Source: Corynebacterium crudilactis (GTDB taxonomy: Bacteria; Actinomycetota; Actinomycetes; Mycobacteriales; Mycobacteriaceae). Taken from it: a DNA stretch of 64,000 nt. The DNA lies in the NCBI RefSeq assembly GCF_001643015.1, contig NZ_CP015622.1, positions 2,803,358 through 2,867,357 of the forward strand, read 5' to 3'. The first letter of the stretch is position 1. Every line of letters starts with the position of its first letter. This document shows positions 1 to 9,379 of the stretch, in pieces. The notes under the pieces were generated by a model that searched no databases, was not told where the DNA came from, and was given only the letters and a program-made list of their open reading frames with translations. Position numbers and translations under genes: made by a program.

Positions 1-1
1 T

Positions 2-610
2 GTGGGTGTCGAGCTCAGCGGTAAATCATGGGCTCGCGCAGTGTCGAATGCGATCACGACTATTGCTGTTGCAATCCCAAATTTTGTTACCGGCACCGTA
101 TTGCTCATCCTCTTCGGTGTGATTCTCGTTGTACTGCCAGCCGGTGGTGTTCCTCGCGCAGGGTTATTTGATCGGCTAGACATCACTTTGCAATATTTAG
201 TCCTTCCAGCGCTGGTTCTCGCTCTACCAGTTGCTGCTGCCTTAACTCGATTCCTTAATGATTCCATTACTCGGGAATTGAATTCCTCGTATGTAACAAC
301 TGCCCGAGCGTTGGGCATATCCCCACGCAGAATCCTCTTAACTCAGGTACTCCCCAATGCGCTTCCTCCCGCAGTCACTGTTCTCGGCCTTCAAATTGGT
401 CAGCTTCTCGGTGGTGCTGTGATCGTGGAAACTCTCTTTGCTTGGCCTGGTCTGGGCTATCTCACGCAACAGGCCATTACCAGTCGGGATTACCCGGTTG
501 TTCAAGTACTTCTGCTTTTCTCAGTAGCTCTTTTCGTCGTAGTTCAACTTACTACTGATCTCATTCACGCCCGTCTCGATCCTCGCATTCGACTTGGAGC
601 TCACGCATGA
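2..610 (+). CDS. Peptide-type ABC transporter permease, DppB family (5' partial)
   Basis: Inner-membrane permease of a dipeptide/oligopeptide/nickel-type ABC importer. The frame is open to the window edge and only about 202 residues are present, while DppB proteins have about 310, so roughly the first third, including the first membrane helix, lies upstream. Several hydrophobic segments are visible. The EAA-type cytoplasmic loop that contacts the ATPase is seen in TTARALGISPRRILLTQVLP. The GTG at the left edge is probably an internal codon. The stop overlaps the next permease start by 4 bp (ATGA), which indicates translational coupling. The substrate cannot be read from the permease. Confidence 0.9.
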   Translation: MGVELSGKSWARAVSNAITTIAVAIPNFVTGTVLLILFGVILVVLPAGGVPRAGLFDRLDITLQYLVLPALVLALPVAAALTRFLNDSITRELNSSYVTTARALGISPRRILLTQVLPNALPPAVTVLGLQIGQLLGGAVIVETLFAWPGLGYLTQQAITSRDYPVVQVLLLFSVALFVVVQLTTDLIHARLDPRIRLGAHA

Positions 611-1515
611 TTCCTATTACTTCCACAACTTCAGCCAATGCAGCTGATTCTCGTAATTCTGCAAATGCGGGGGTTCTTGGTGCTGCTCAAGAACGATCTT
701 CACGGCAGAATCCATATCTCTATGCTCTTACCCACGGTCGAGGCCTCATCGGCACAATTCTGATCGTTGTGGTTATTCTCGCTGGCTTATTTGCTCCGAT
801 TGTGGCCCCTTTTGCCCCTGACCAACAAATCCAAGGAGCAAACCTCCTAGGCCCTTCGAGCCAACACTGGCTAGGTACAGATGCAGTTAATCGAGATTTG
901 CTATCTCGTACTCTTTTTGGCATCCGCGTAAATTTGATTATCACTTTTATTGCAGTGCCAATCGGTGCCATCATCGGATGCATCCTCGGTTTAGTCTCTG
1001 CAACGTGGCGCTTTACCGATACTATTTTGCAGCGTTCCTTTGATCTCTTGTTGGCTTTTCCAACGATTATTTTAGGTATCGCTCTTACCGTTATTCTTGG
1101 CCCTGGTTTAACCACCGTATTCATTGTGGTTGTTCTTGCAGAAATTCCCGTCTTTGGACGTTTAATGCGTTCGCAGGCACTTCGTGTCCGAGAATTAGCG
1201 TATGTAGATTCTGCTTCAACTTTCGGAGCTGGTCGGCTCTGGATCCTTCGCCATCATATTCTGCCAAACAGTATTGATCCCCTCTTAGTGCAGCTGACCA
1301 TCGCTATGTCAGTGGGAGTGTTCATCGAGGGTGCGATGAGTTTTCTTGGTATTGGCGTCACTCCACCTACGCCTTCTTTGGGGTCTTTGATTAATGAGGG
1401 CGCAGCCTACGCTTATCACGCTCCATTCTTTGCAGTCGGTCCTCTCTTGGTTGTCATTGCACTGACTCTCGGTTTAATGCTCATTTCCCAGTCCCTGTCC
1501 CGCCGCATCCGATAG
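607..1515 (+). CDS. Peptide-type ABC transporter permease, DppC family
   Basis: Second permease of the importer, 302 residues, full length for DppC. A Ser/Asn/Ala-rich cytoplasmic N terminus of about 45 residues precedes the first helix (about 47-67). The DppC-typical stretch HWLGTDAVNRDLLSRTLFG follows, then further helices. The EAA loop with the GAGRLWILRHHILPNS motif lies near residue 200. It overlaps the upstream permease by 4 bp and is followed after 2 bp by the ATPase gene, so the three form one operon. No substrate-binding protein gene is in the window; it probably lies upstream. Confidence 0.93.
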   Translation: MIPITSTTSANAADSRNSANAGVLGAAQERSSRQNPYLYALTHGRGLIGTILIVVVILAGLFAPIVAPFAPDQQIQGANLLGPSSQHWLGTDAVNRDLLSRTLFGIRVNLIITFIAVPIGAIIGCILGLVSATWRFTDTILQRSFDLLLAFPTIILGIALTVILGPGLTTVFIVVVLAEIPVFGRLMRSQALRVRELAYVDSASTFGAGRLWILRHHILPNSIDPLLVQLTIAMSVGVFIEGAMSFLGIGVTPPTPSLGSLINEGAAYAYHAPFFAVGPLLVVIALTLGLMLISQSLSRRIR

Positions 1516-1517
1516 GA

Positions 1518-3137
1518 ATGATTATGTCCACGCCACTACTATCTATCCGTGATCTGCACATCACCTTCTCTCAGCCACGTCCAGCGGTTAAGCAAATCGA
1601 CCTCGATGTAGTTCGAGGTGAAACTCTTGCTCTGGTCGGTGAGTCAGGCTCTGGTAAATCAATGACTGCTCGAGCAGTGCTAGGGTTGCTTCCGCCGGGA
1701 GCTAGCGCTACTGGATCAATCAAATTGAATGGGGAGGAAATTCTTGGGGCCAAGGAGGAATCGCTTAATCACTTCCGAGGAAGCACTGTTGCGTTAATCT
1801 TCCAGGATCCACAATCCGCTTTGAATCCCGTACGTCGCATCGGTTGGCAAATTTCAGAAGCTATCCGGGCACACCGTACAGCCAGCAATGAGCAAATCCG
1901 TGAGCGCGCTTTAGAATTGTTAGAGCAAGTGGAGATTCCTGCGCCTGAAGCTGTGCTGGAAAAATATCCTCATCAGCTTTCCGGTGGCCAGAAACAACGC
2001 ATTGCAATTGCGTTAGCTTTGGCAAATGATCCAGAGTTGCTGATTGCTGATGAGCCCACAACTGCACTTGATGTCACCGTACAAAGGGAAATCCTCACCC
2101 TGCTACGCCAAATCACTGCTCGGACCGGAATGGGCGTATTACTAATCACTCATAATATGGGCGTTGTTGCTCAGTTTGCGGATCGTGTCGCGGTGCTGCG
2201 AAATGGTGAGGTCCTCGAGTCCAACACCACGCTCGAGCTTTTCAACGAGCCTCGCCATCCATATACCAAGCAGCTTCTCGACGCCGTCCCAATCCTTAAC
2301 CGCGCTGGGGTGTCGGCTTCACTTCCTACATCTACAACGCCTGCGCCTTATCTTGAATTCGCAAATGTATCCGTCAAGTATCCGCCGGTCAATGGTAATC
2401 CAGAATTCTTAGCAATTAAGAATGCCAGCCTTTCTGTCAAGGAAGGAGAAATTCTTGGTTTAGTAGGTGAGTCTGGTTCTGGAAAAACCACGCTCGGTCG
2501 AGTGGCAGCAGGACTCATCGCTCCAACGGGTGGACAAGTTTTTGTTGCTGGCAAAGAGCTCACCTCGTTGAATCGTCGAGAACAGCGTGCGTTGCGGCGT
2601 GATCTAGCATTTATCCCTCAAGATCCTTCAGCATCACTCAACCCGCGTCGTACTGTCGGTGACAGTATCCGGGAGCCTCTCGATGTGCACAAGGTTGGAA
2701 GTTCGGCTACTCGTCGAACACGAGTACTTGAGCTTCTTGATGCAGTCGCATTGCCTGCTGAGATAGCCCGGCGTTTCCCAGATGAGTTGTCTGGTGGACA
2801 ACGTCAGCGTATCGCCATTGCTCGAGCATTGGCAATGACGCCAAAATTGGTGATCGCAGATGAACCTACCAGCGCACTCGATGTATCTGTGCAAGCTGAA
2901 GTAATTGAACTATTCCGCAATATCCAACAAGAACTCGGCTTCGCTTCAATTTTTATCAGCCATGATCTAGCGGTAATTGGTGAGATTTCAGATCAAATCG
3001 CAGTGCTACGCCGCGGTGAGCTCATGGAGCATGGCCGTACTGCTGAGGTCTACTCCTCTCCGCAAACCCAGTACACGCAGGATCTGCTCGACGCAGTTCC
3101 GAGCATTGACATCACTCAATCCCCCGTCTTTCTTTAA
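1518..3137 (+). CDS. Fused double ABC transporter ATPase (DppD-DppF type)
   Basis: 539-residue cytoplasmic protein with two complete ABC ATPase domains in tandem, equivalent to DppD and DppF joined in one chain. Domain 1 has Walker A GESGSGKS at 41-48 and signature LSGGQ at 154-158. Domain 2 has Walker A GESGSGKT at 317-324 and signature LSGGQ at 424-428. Each domain also has a Walker B run ending in DEPT. The start at 1518 follows the permease stop by 2 bp; an in-frame ATG two codons later (1524) is an equally plausible start. The arylsulfatase gene begins 31 bp downstream, which suggests that transport and sulfate-ester hydrolysis may serve the same substrate. That link is inference. Confidence 0.94.
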   Translation: MIMSTPLLSIRDLHITFSQPRPAVKQIDLDVVRGETLALVGESGSGKSMTARAVLGLLPPGASATGSIKLNGEEILGAKEESLNHFRGSTVALIFQDPQSALNPVRRIGWQISEAIRAHRTASNEQIRERALELLEQVEIPAPEAVLEKYPHQLSGGQKQRIAIALALANDPELLIADEPTTALDVTVQREILTLLRQITARTGMGVLLITHNMGVVAQFADRVAVLRNGEVLESNTTLELFNEPRHPYTKQLLDAVPILNRAGVSASLPTSTTPAPYLEFANVSVKYPPVNGNPEFLAIKNASLSVKEGEILGLVGESGSGKTTLGRVAAGLIAPTGGQVFVAGKELTSLNRREQRALRRDLAFIPQDPSASLNPRRTVGDSIREPLDVHKVGSSATRRTRVLELLDAVALPAEIARRFPDELSGGQRQRIAIARALAMTPKLVIADEPTSALDVSVQAEVIELFRNIQQELGFASIFISHDLAVIGEISDQIAVLRRGELMEHGRTAEVYSSPQTQYTQDLLDAVPSIDITQSPVFL

Positions 3138-3168
3138 AAACCACAACACTAACAAGGAGCTTTTCGAC

Positions 3169-5502
3169 GTGTCCCACCACAACATCCCTGCCCATGCCCG
3201 CGGTTATGAAGACTTTGACGGTCGTATCGGCCGCACCATCGAAGAATCTACCCCCAGCTGGCCTGCTGAAAAACGCGCACCTGAAAACTCACCCAATATT
3301 ATTCTCGTCTTACTTGATGACATGGGGTACAGCGATATTGAACCATTTGGCTCTGAAATTGAAACCCCCACCCTTAATCGACTGGCAGAAACTGGCATTC
3401 GACTCTCTAATTATCACACCACTCCAGTGTGCTCTCCTGCTCGCGCTGCCGCGTTAACAGGATTAAATCCACACCGAGCGGGATTTGGTAGCGTGGCAAA
3501 CTCCGACCCAGGATATCCTGGATTCCGACTAGAATTGGCTCAAGACGTGGCCACTTTGCCAGAAATCCTTCGTGGTCACGGTTATGCCACCTATGCCATC
3601 GGTAAATGGCACCTCACCCGTGATGCTCTATTAAACGCAGCTGCCGATAAGTCCACTTGGCCAATTCAACGAGGCTTTGATCAGTACTACGGAGCTTTGG
3701 AAGGTTTTAATTCGTTCTTCCACCCCAACCAGATCGTCCGGGACAACTCCATTCTTCAGCGTGAAGAAACTCCAGATAATTATTACCTCACTGATGATTA
3801 CACCGACCAAGCATTGGAATATATCAAGGGATTACGCGCTTCAGATTCCCGTAAACCATTCTTCCTCTACTTTGCACACACTGCTATGCACGGGCCACAC
3901 GGAGCAAAACCAGAAGACATTGATAAGTATCGCGGTGCCTACGATCAAGGGTGGGAAGCTATCCGTAAAGAGCGCCACCAACGGCAGATCCGCGATGGCA
4001 TCATTCCAGAGGGAACCCCACTGCCTGAAGCGGTGGGCAAACTAGGTAAGAAGATCCCAGAGTGGGATTCCCTTGATGAACAAACCCGTAGTATTTACGC
4101 AAAGTACATGGAAGTATACGCAGCCATGGTCGACAACGTAGACCAAAATCTTGGGCGTATCGTTGAGCTGCTAGAACAACTCGATGAACTGGACAACACC
4201 ATCATTGTGTTTACTTCTGACAATGGAGGTACTGCCGAAGGCGGGGCCGAAGGTACACGTTCTTACTTCAGCCGTTTTGCTCATGTTCCAGGGCTGCCCG
4301 AAGATTTCAACAAGGATGTTCCTTTGGATCCAGATCTTATTGGTGGTCCGCAAACTATGACTCACTATCCGGAAGGTTGGGCTAACGCCTCTAACACGCC
4401 ATTCCGTTATTACAAGGGTCAAACCTACGCTGGAGGTATCCGAGTTCCTCTCTTGGTTTCTTGGCCAAAGGGCTTGCCAAAGAACGATGCAGATGAGGGC
4501 ATCCGTCAGCAATATCAGTACGTCACTGATCTCACCCCTACGTTGTTAGATCTTGCTGGCCTTCAGCATCCTGGCACTCGTAACAATCTGCCGGCCAAAG
4601 AAATCGATGGCACCAGTTTTGCCCCAATTCTTCGGAATGCTGAAGCCGAAAGTACCCACCCCAACCAGTACACCGAATTTGGTGGAAATCGTGGCTTCTA
4701 CAGCAAGGGGTGGAAAATTGTGGCAAACCACCGCCCTGGCACTCCATTTAATGATGGCGAATGGGAACTCTATCACGTAGAAACCGACCCAAATGAAATT
4801 GAAAATCTTGCATCTCAGGAACCAGAGAAACTACGTGAACTAGCCGAAGCTTGGGAGTTTGCCGCCTGGCAGAACACCGTATTTCCACTGGATGATCGGT
4901 CTAACCTTCAGGGGCACCTCAGGCGTCCTGCCGAAGAAGAATTTGAGAAGCCTGTCACTCTGTTGCCTGGTACTCCTAAGCTTGAACGCTACCGTTCTTC
5001 CAAGCTCACAAAGCTTCGCACATTCGAAGTAGAAATCAGTGTCTCCTTCGAAACTGGTGATCACGGTGTGTTGGTTTCTCATGGAGACCAAGGAGGAGGA
5101 TACGTGGTATTCGTTAAAGATGATCACCTCTATTTCGCATTAAATGAGTACGGTGCCCTCCATGAAGTAGACGCAGGGGAGCTATCAGTTGGCGACCACC
5201 ACATCACCCTCCGTACCACCCCGCTGCTTAATTTCCGAGCTGAACACACCACCATTGTAGACGGCAAAGAAACTGCACGTCTGTCCGATGTTTGGGCCTT
5301 GGTTGGGTTCGCTCCGTTCAGTGGAATTGATGTTGGAATTAACCGTGGTGGCCCAGTTCACTGGGGACTTTACTCTGAATTTGGTTCGTTTAGATACAGC
5401 GGAAACTTGCACTCTGTCCGTTATGTACCAGGCGAAAAAGCTGCCTATGATCCCGAGATTTTAGCACAATTGGAACGTGATGTAGAAGCTGCTAGCGACT
5501 AA
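3169..5502 (+). CDS. Arylsulfatase, Cys-type, AtsA-like
   Basis: Type I sulfatase that hydrolyses sulfate esters. With the GTG start at 3169 it has 777 residues, the size of the long AtsA/AtsD-like actinobacterial enzymes. A good ribosome binding site (AAGGAG, 3154-3159) lies 9 nt upstream of this GTG. Metal-binding Asp residues are in VLLDDMGYSD (about 47-56). The activation motif CSPAR at 88-92 places Cys88 as the residue converted to formylglycine, so a formylglycine-generating enzyme must be encoded elsewhere. The last 150 residues form a beta-rich region with GGYVVFVKDDHLYF, typical of these long enzymes. No signal peptide is seen, so it should be cytosolic. Co-directional with the ABC importer. 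Confidence 0.92.
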   Translation: MSHHNIPAHARGYEDFDGRIGRTIEESTPSWPAEKRAPENSPNIILVLLDDMGYSDIEPFGSEIETPTLNRLAETGIRLSNYHTTPVCSPARAAALTGLNPHRAGFGSVANSDPGYPGFRLELAQDVATLPEILRGHGYATYAIGKWHLTRDALLNAAADKSTWPIQRGFDQYYGALEGFNSFFHPNQIVRDNSILQREETPDNYYLTDDYTDQALEYIKGLRASDSRKPFFLYFAHTAMHGPHGAKPEDIDKYRGAYDQGWEAIRKERHQRQIRDGIIPEGTPLPEAVGKLGKKIPEWDSLDEQTRSIYAKYMEVYAAMVDNVDQNLGRIVELLEQLDELDNTIIVFTSDNGGTAEGGAEGTRSYFSRFAHVPGLPEDFNKDVPLDPDLIGGPQTMTHYPEGWANASNTPFRYYKGQTYAGGIRVPLLVSWPKGLPKNDADEGIRQQYQYVTDLTPTLLDLAGLQHPGTRNNLPAKEIDGTSFAPILRNAEAESTHPNQYTEFGGNRGFYSKGWKIVANHRPGTPFNDGEWELYHVETDPNEIENLASQEPEKLRELAEAWEFAAWQNTVFPLDDRSNLQGHLRRPAEEEFEKPVTLLPGTPKLERYRSSKLTKLRTFEVEISVSFETGDHGVLVSHGDQGGGYVVFVKDDHLYFALNEYGALHEVDAGELSVGDHHITLRTTPLLNFRAEHTTIVDGKETARLSDVWALVGFAPFSGIDVGINRGGPVHWGLYSEFGSFRYSGNLHSVRYVPGEKAAYDPEILAQLERDVEAASD

Positions 5503-5510
5503 ATATTTTA

Positions 5511-5555
5511 ATGTCCGTGTCTCCCTCATCTAGTAGATGAGGGAGACACGGACAT
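5511..5555. terminator. Bidirectional terminator, perfect 22-bp stem
   Basis: A perfect inverted repeat with arms 5511-5532 and 5534-5555 around a single central base. The left arm begins ATGTCCGTGT and the right arm ends ACACGGACAT. It is followed by TTTTCC on the plus strand and by an A/T-rich TAAAATATTT on the minus strand. It lies between the convergent sulfatase and VanW-like genes, so it can stop both transcripts. Confidence 0.9.
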
Positions 5556-5661
5556 TTTCCGCTTGCACTACTTATATAAGGCCGTGAGACACATCTGTAT
5601 AAGCAAAATAGAACAGGTATCTTTCATTCAGCGCACTGTTCATTTCGGAAATATGAGCTTG

Positions 5662-7353
5662 TTAGGAACACACCACATTTGGTGACGGATCATAAACGGT
5701 GGTGACAGTTTCTCGAGTTATTTCAGCGCCAGAAAGATCGCTGATGATGCGGGTATCGGAGGTGGTAAATCCAGGTGCACCAGTGGATGGAACACAGCTT
5801 CCACCAGAAACATTCACGGTATTAGGTGAGGTAGTTGCCCATCGTCCGTTGTTAATGGACTGCACTGATGTGGTATCCACACCCATGATTTGTACGGTCA
5901 CGTTTGAATCATCAGCTGATGTACTGATCATGACTGGGTATGGGGTGTTGTTGCGGAATTGGAGATCAATTGCGCCGTCAAAGATGGTGGCTTCTCGTCC
6001 AGCTGGGTAGCGGGAAATGTAGTAGCTGTGCGGAGTGTGGGTGATATCTTCCAGGCCCGCGAAATAATAAGCGTTGTACAAGGTGGTGGCGAATTGGCTG
6101 ATGCCACCACCCACAGCAGTATCAGAACGGCCATTCAAAATGATGCCTGAGCTCACAAACCCTTGGGCAGATCCGCGTGGTCCGGTGTAGCCGTTCAAGG
6201 AGAAAGTATCACCTGGGGAGACCACAGCACCGTTAACCATTTGAGCGGTGAGACGGATATTAGTACCAGATGCTGCAGAGAATCCACCTGTGGTAAATTC
6301 ACCCACCACTTCGTTGAAGGTGGCATTTTGTGCATCAGTGGCAGTAAATGTTGCTGGGGTGTCTTCGTAGATTGCATCAATGGTGCGTGGTGCATCACCG
6401 GTGAGATTGTTTGGGAGATCAGCAAGTGTCTGTTCCCAATTGATTTCATGTCCAGTTACTTCTGGGGTGACAACGCGGGAACCAGAGGCGAAACTAATCT
6501 TGGCATTGGTGGGCTCAACTTCAGTTTCCGCAAGGCCTTCTGCAAGCATTGCAGTAGCTGCTTCTGCATTGATATCAACGCGGATATTGCCGTTTTCTTC
6601 TGGGAAGCTTACGACTTCTCCCATGCGTTCGACTGGGATAACGCCTTCTACGTCATTATCGCCACGGACGGTAAATGGGCTAGACACAGCCTTGGATCCT
6701 GGGCCACTGGCAAGTTCATCAATCGTGTCTTGGCTAATAGCTGCCGGAATAACATTGGGCTCTACTTTTACGCCCTGGGGGTTAAGCCAGTTTTCTGTGA
6801 CGGCTTCTTCAAGGGCTACACGATCAACAGCTTGGCCATCGATGGTGTCATTGACCACGAGGTTTCCTGTATCAATATGTAGATTTCCAGAGATTGGTTC
6901 ACGGAAAAGTTCTCCCACCATGTGGTCTAGGGTGGGTCCAAAAGCAGCTGGATCAACGATGCTCACGATGGGAGCTTCGGATTTTTTAAACAGCGCGACA
7001 AAACGGGTAATCGGATTCCAGGATTGTTCACCAGTACCTGCGATGGTGGCATCCCAATCAATGCCTACGCCTGAGGCTGCTGGATCAAAGCTAGTGCTCT
7101 TTTCCCCTGCGGTCACGGTGACTGGTTGCACGACATCATTCGCGAGTTCTGTTTCCAGCTTCGTCCGGGCATCCTGCGGGCTGAGATTAGAGATGCTGAC
7201 ACCACCAACGGTGGTTCCGCGCGGGATGTTGTCCTTATTGAGGAAGACATCAACCGCATAGATGCCTGCAAAAATGGCAATCAGACCAACCAGAACCCCG
7301 ATGAGGATTCCTTTAGTCCGATTGTTTGCCGACTTTTTCCCAGAATGCTTCAC
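5662..7353 (-). CDS. VanW-family membrane-anchored protein with putative peptidoglycan-binding domains
   Basis: 563 residues. A basic N terminus and one hydrophobic segment (about 15-35) predict a signal anchor with the rest outside the membrane. Repeated modules that read like the PG_binding_4 (YoaR-like) domain, each starting near GGVSISNLSPQDA or similar, cover the first half. The VanW domain follows, recognisable by GDTFSLNGYTGPRG and the GGGISQFATTLYNAYYFAGL stretch near residues 390-440. Family members are envelope proteins of unknown biochemical role; VanW sits in some vancomycin resistance clusters. The start codon is GTG with no clear ribosome binding site, and a -10-like TAGCCT lies just upstream, so the transcript may be leaderless. 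Convergent with the sulfatase gene. Confidence 0.88.
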   Translation of the reverse strand: MKHSGKKSANNRTKGILIGVLVGLIAIFAGIYAVDVFLNKDNIPRGTTVGGVSISNLSPQDARTKLETELANDVVQPVTVTAGEKSTSFDPAASGVGIDWDATIAGTGEQSWNPITRFVALFKKSEAPIVSIVDPAAFGPTLDHMVGELFREPISGNLHIDTGNLVVNDTIDGQAVDRVALEEAVTENWLNPQGVKVEPNVIPAAISQDTIDELASGPGSKAVSSPFTVRGDNDVEGVIPVERMGEVVSFPEENGNIRVDINAEAATAMLAEGLAETEVEPTNAKISFASGSRVVTPEVTGHEINWEQTLADLPNNLTGDAPRTIDAIYEDTPATFTATDAQNATFNEVVGEFTTGGFSAASGTNIRLTAQMVNGAVVSPGDTFSLNGYTGPRGSAQGFVSSGIILNGRSDTAVGGGISQFATTLYNAYYFAGLEDITHTPHSYYISRYPAGREATIFDGAIDLQFRNNTPYPVMISTSADDSNVTVQIMGVDTTSVQSINNGRWATTSPNTVNVSGGSCVPSTGAPGFTTSDTRIISDLSGAEITRETVTTVYDPSPNVVCS

Positions 7354-7416
7354 ACCAAAAAGGCTAGCTGTACAAATGTAAAATTCCTACTCAAATGGAG
7401 TCACAAGCCGGTAACT

Positions 7417-8577
7417 TCACTTTTGCTCAAAACGTGTGATGTAGAGCAATTGCACTCTTAGCGCAGATTGCAGCATCTGTTCTTTCGGATATTCACCGCT
7501 ACTCACGGCAGCGTCTACGCGATCAATCGCGGCGCCTAGGGAAGCATAATCAATCCATAGTGCTTGGTCAGCGCCAGCTTTTAGCGATGCCAATACCGCT
7601 TCGGCAGGAGTATGCGTGGCAGAAATTGCACTCATGCCAGAAAGGTCATCGGTATAAACTACACCGTCAAAAGGCACGCCACCAGGGTAATTACCACTTC
7701 GCAGCAGTTGGTAGGTAGCTGGATCTACTGAGGAAGGAACACCATCAGTGCCAAGCCCAGGAACGATCATATGTCCGACCATGACAGCTCCGTCTGTTTC
7801 TGAAAGAGCTTTTCCATAAGGGATCAGATCATAGGTTTTTAGCTCTTCTAAAGAAGGAGTGACGACATCTTGTGTATGTGAGTCACCGCTTGCTCGACCA
7901 TGCCCTGGGAAATGTTTGAATACTGGCGTGATGCCTACTTTGCTTAAGCCTTTAGCAAAAACTGTGGCATAGGTTGCTGCGACAGTTGGGTCATTGGAAA
8001 AGGATCGGTCGCCCACAATCGGCAGGCCCCAAGCATCAACATCGACTACCGGCGCAAAGTTTACGGTGACTCCATGTGCAGCCAAGGCAGTGCCAAGAAT
8101 TTCTGCGAGATCCTCCACCTGCTCTGGTGACATGGTTTGTGCCATCACACGTGGTGAGGGGAAATCACCCAGAATATTGGTGGCTCGTTGTACTCGACCA
8201 CCTTCAAAGTCGATGCTCACGGAAAAATCACGGCCCACAGCCGCACGCAAAGCTTCGATATTTCGTCCCGGTTCAGTGAGCAGATTCTCATCGGTCCAGG
8301 AACCAATGAAAATGCCACCAACACCTTGGTTAAGTGCTTCTAAAGCTTGGTCATAGTTGGCCACGCCGACCATCATTAACGACGCGACTTGGGCGCGTTG
8401 TTCCTCCGGGATTTGCGCGCGCGCCAAATCCTCCACGGTGGGTTCGGGAGGGGTGGAGGTAGGCGTCGATAAGCTGCTTGGATCTTTTAAGCTCTTACCA
8501 GCTTCTTCTGCACAGCCTGCAAGGAGCAAACCTGCCACTGCGGCAGTTGCTACGAGGGGTTTCAATCGCTTCCACAC
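7417..8577 (-). CDS. nagA2: Beta-N-acetylhexosaminidase lipoprotein, GH3 (NagA2/LpqI type)
   Basis: Glycoside hydrolase family 3 enzyme that removes N-acetylglucosamine from peptidoglycan fragments or chito-oligosaccharides. 386 residues. The signal peptide ends in the lipobox LLAGC (Cys22), so the protein should be anchored on the outer face of the membrane. The family loop KHFPGHG is at 221-227 with the DSH dyad at about 232-233. The nucleophile region YTDDLSGMSAI is near 309. In M. tuberculosis the orthologue LpqI (Rv0237) is also next to a DUF2613 gene and aftD, as here. The GTG start has no ribosome binding site and sits 8-9 bp below a -10-like TATAGT. Confidence 0.92.
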   Translation of the reverse strand: MWKRLKPLVATAAVAGLLLAGCAEEAGKSLKDPSSLSTPTSTPPEPTVEDLARAQIPEEQRAQVASLMMVGVANYDQALEALNQGVGGIFIGSWTDENLLTEPGRNIEALRAAVGRDFSVSIDFEGGRVQRATNILGDFPSPRVMAQTMSPEQVEDLAEILGTALAAHGVTVNFAPVVDVDAWGLPIVGDRSFSNDPTVAATYATVFAKGLSKVGITPVFKHFPGHGRASGDSHTQDVVTPSLEELKTYDLIPYGKALSETDGAVMVGHMIVPGLGTDGVPSSVDPATYQLLRSGNYPGGVPFDGVVYTDDLSGMSAISATHTPAEAVLASLKAGADQALWIDYASLGAAIDRVDAAVSSGEYPKEQMLQSALRVQLLYITRFEQK

Positions 8578-8585
8578 GGTTTCTA

Positions 8586-8591
8586 ACTATA
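8586..8591 (-). promoter_or_regulatory. Putative -10 element of nagA2 (leaderless)
   Basis: On the minus strand TATAGT ends 8 bases upstream of the GTG start codon at 8577. No Shine-Dalgarno sequence is visible between them. This spacing predicts transcription starting at or next to the start codon. Leaderless mRNAs are common in Corynebacterium. No convincing -35 was identified. Confidence 0.4.
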
Positions 8592-8642
8592 GGAGTCGGT
8601 AGGCTTGCGGGCATAAACCGGTACACGCGTGAGGAGAGTCCA

Positions 8643-9152
8643 ATGACTGAAAAAACCATGCTGGTTGCTTTTGATGGTTCACCCGAATCCCGGCGCGCCT
8701 TAGAATACGCCGCCACCTTATTGCAGCCGCGCAAAGTGGAAATTTTGACGGCCTGGGAGCCGCTGCATCGACAAGCTGCGCGCACTCTGACGCTTGGCAC
8801 CCTAGGCGCTGTGGCGGAGGACCCCGCACAATCCGCTGCTCTGGAAATCTGCCAAGAAGGGGTTGTGCTGGCGGAATCCTTAGGGCTAGAAGCAAGAGCG
8901 CATTTAGCGGAATCAGCCACCGCCATTTGGAGTGCGATCATGGATGCGGCTGATGAACTGCGCCCCGATGTCATTGTTACTGGCACTCGTGGCATTTCCG
9001 GGTGGAAATCTCTCTGGCAATCCTCCACCGCAGACAGCGTATTGCATCATGCTGAGGTGCCAGTTTTTGTAGTTCCACCGCTGGGAGCTGAACAGGGATC
9101 AGAGCCAGGAGATAACAAGGCAGATGACCAGGAAGATGCAAGCGGAGCTTAA
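8643..9152 (+). CDS. Universal stress protein, UspA family
   Basis: 169-residue cytoplasmic protein with a single Usp fold. It begins MTEKTMLVAFDGSPESRRAL, where the Asp and Ser belong to the nucleotide pocket. Near the C terminus GTRGISGWKSLWQSST matches the G-x2-G-x9-G-S/T ATP-binding motif of the UspFG/MJ0577 type. The start at 8643 is chosen because GAGGAG at 8631-8636 lies 6 nt upstream and the Usp fold begins right there; upstream in-frame sequence overlaps the divergent nagA2 gene. A hydrophilic acidic tail of about 15 residues ends the protein. It is divergent from nagA2 with a 65-bp shared intergenic region. Confidence 0.9.
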   Translation: MTEKTMLVAFDGSPESRRALEYAATLLQPRKVEILTAWEPLHRQAARTLTLGTLGAVAEDPAQSAALEICQEGVVLAESLGLEARAHLAESATAIWSAIMDAADELRPDVIVTGTRGISGWKSLWQSSTADSVLHHAEVPVFVVPPLGAEQGSEPGDNKADDQEDASGA

Positions 9153-9175
9153 AAACTGGTAGTCTCTTCCACGTC

Positions 9176-9379
9176 ATGGCATATGAAACTGATTCCCTCA
9201 ACCGACGCACTCTAGGTCCCGCGATTGCAAGCGCAGTCGTGGGTATTGCTGTCGGTGCTGTTGCTGTTGCTGGGGTCTCAATGATCTCGGGTCAGGACAC
9301 TGTTCCGACTGGCAACGCCATAACTGCAGACAATGCTTTGCTCGGTGGCCCTGAGTATGGTTCACGCGAAGCAGACTAA
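9176..9379 (+). CDS. DUF2613 small membrane or secreted protein
   Basis: 67 residues with a hydrophilic N terminus, one hydrophobic segment (about residues 14-38, rich in Ala, Val and Gly) and a polar tail. It resembles the DUF2613 family, whose mycobacterial member Rv0236A is also placed between aftD and lpqI. Function unknown. A TAGTCT hexamer ends 10 nt before the ATG and there is no ribosome binding site, so expression could be leaderless. Its 3' end overlaps the predicted aftD start by about 23 bp, suggesting the two are translated from one transcript. Confidence 0.82.
   Translation: MAYETDSLNRRTLGPAIASAVVGIAVGAVAVAGVSMISGQDTVPTGNAITADNALLGGPEYGSREAD

Noticed and set aside
2977..3168. 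N-terminal extension of the arylsulfatase into the ATPase gene
   Set aside because: It overlaps the ATPase coding sequence in another frame, while GTG 3169 has a good ribosome binding site at the right distance.
6163..7261. Plus-strand open frames opposite the VanW-like gene
   Set aside because: Antisense shadows; the minus frame has a coherent membrane anchor and VanW motifs.
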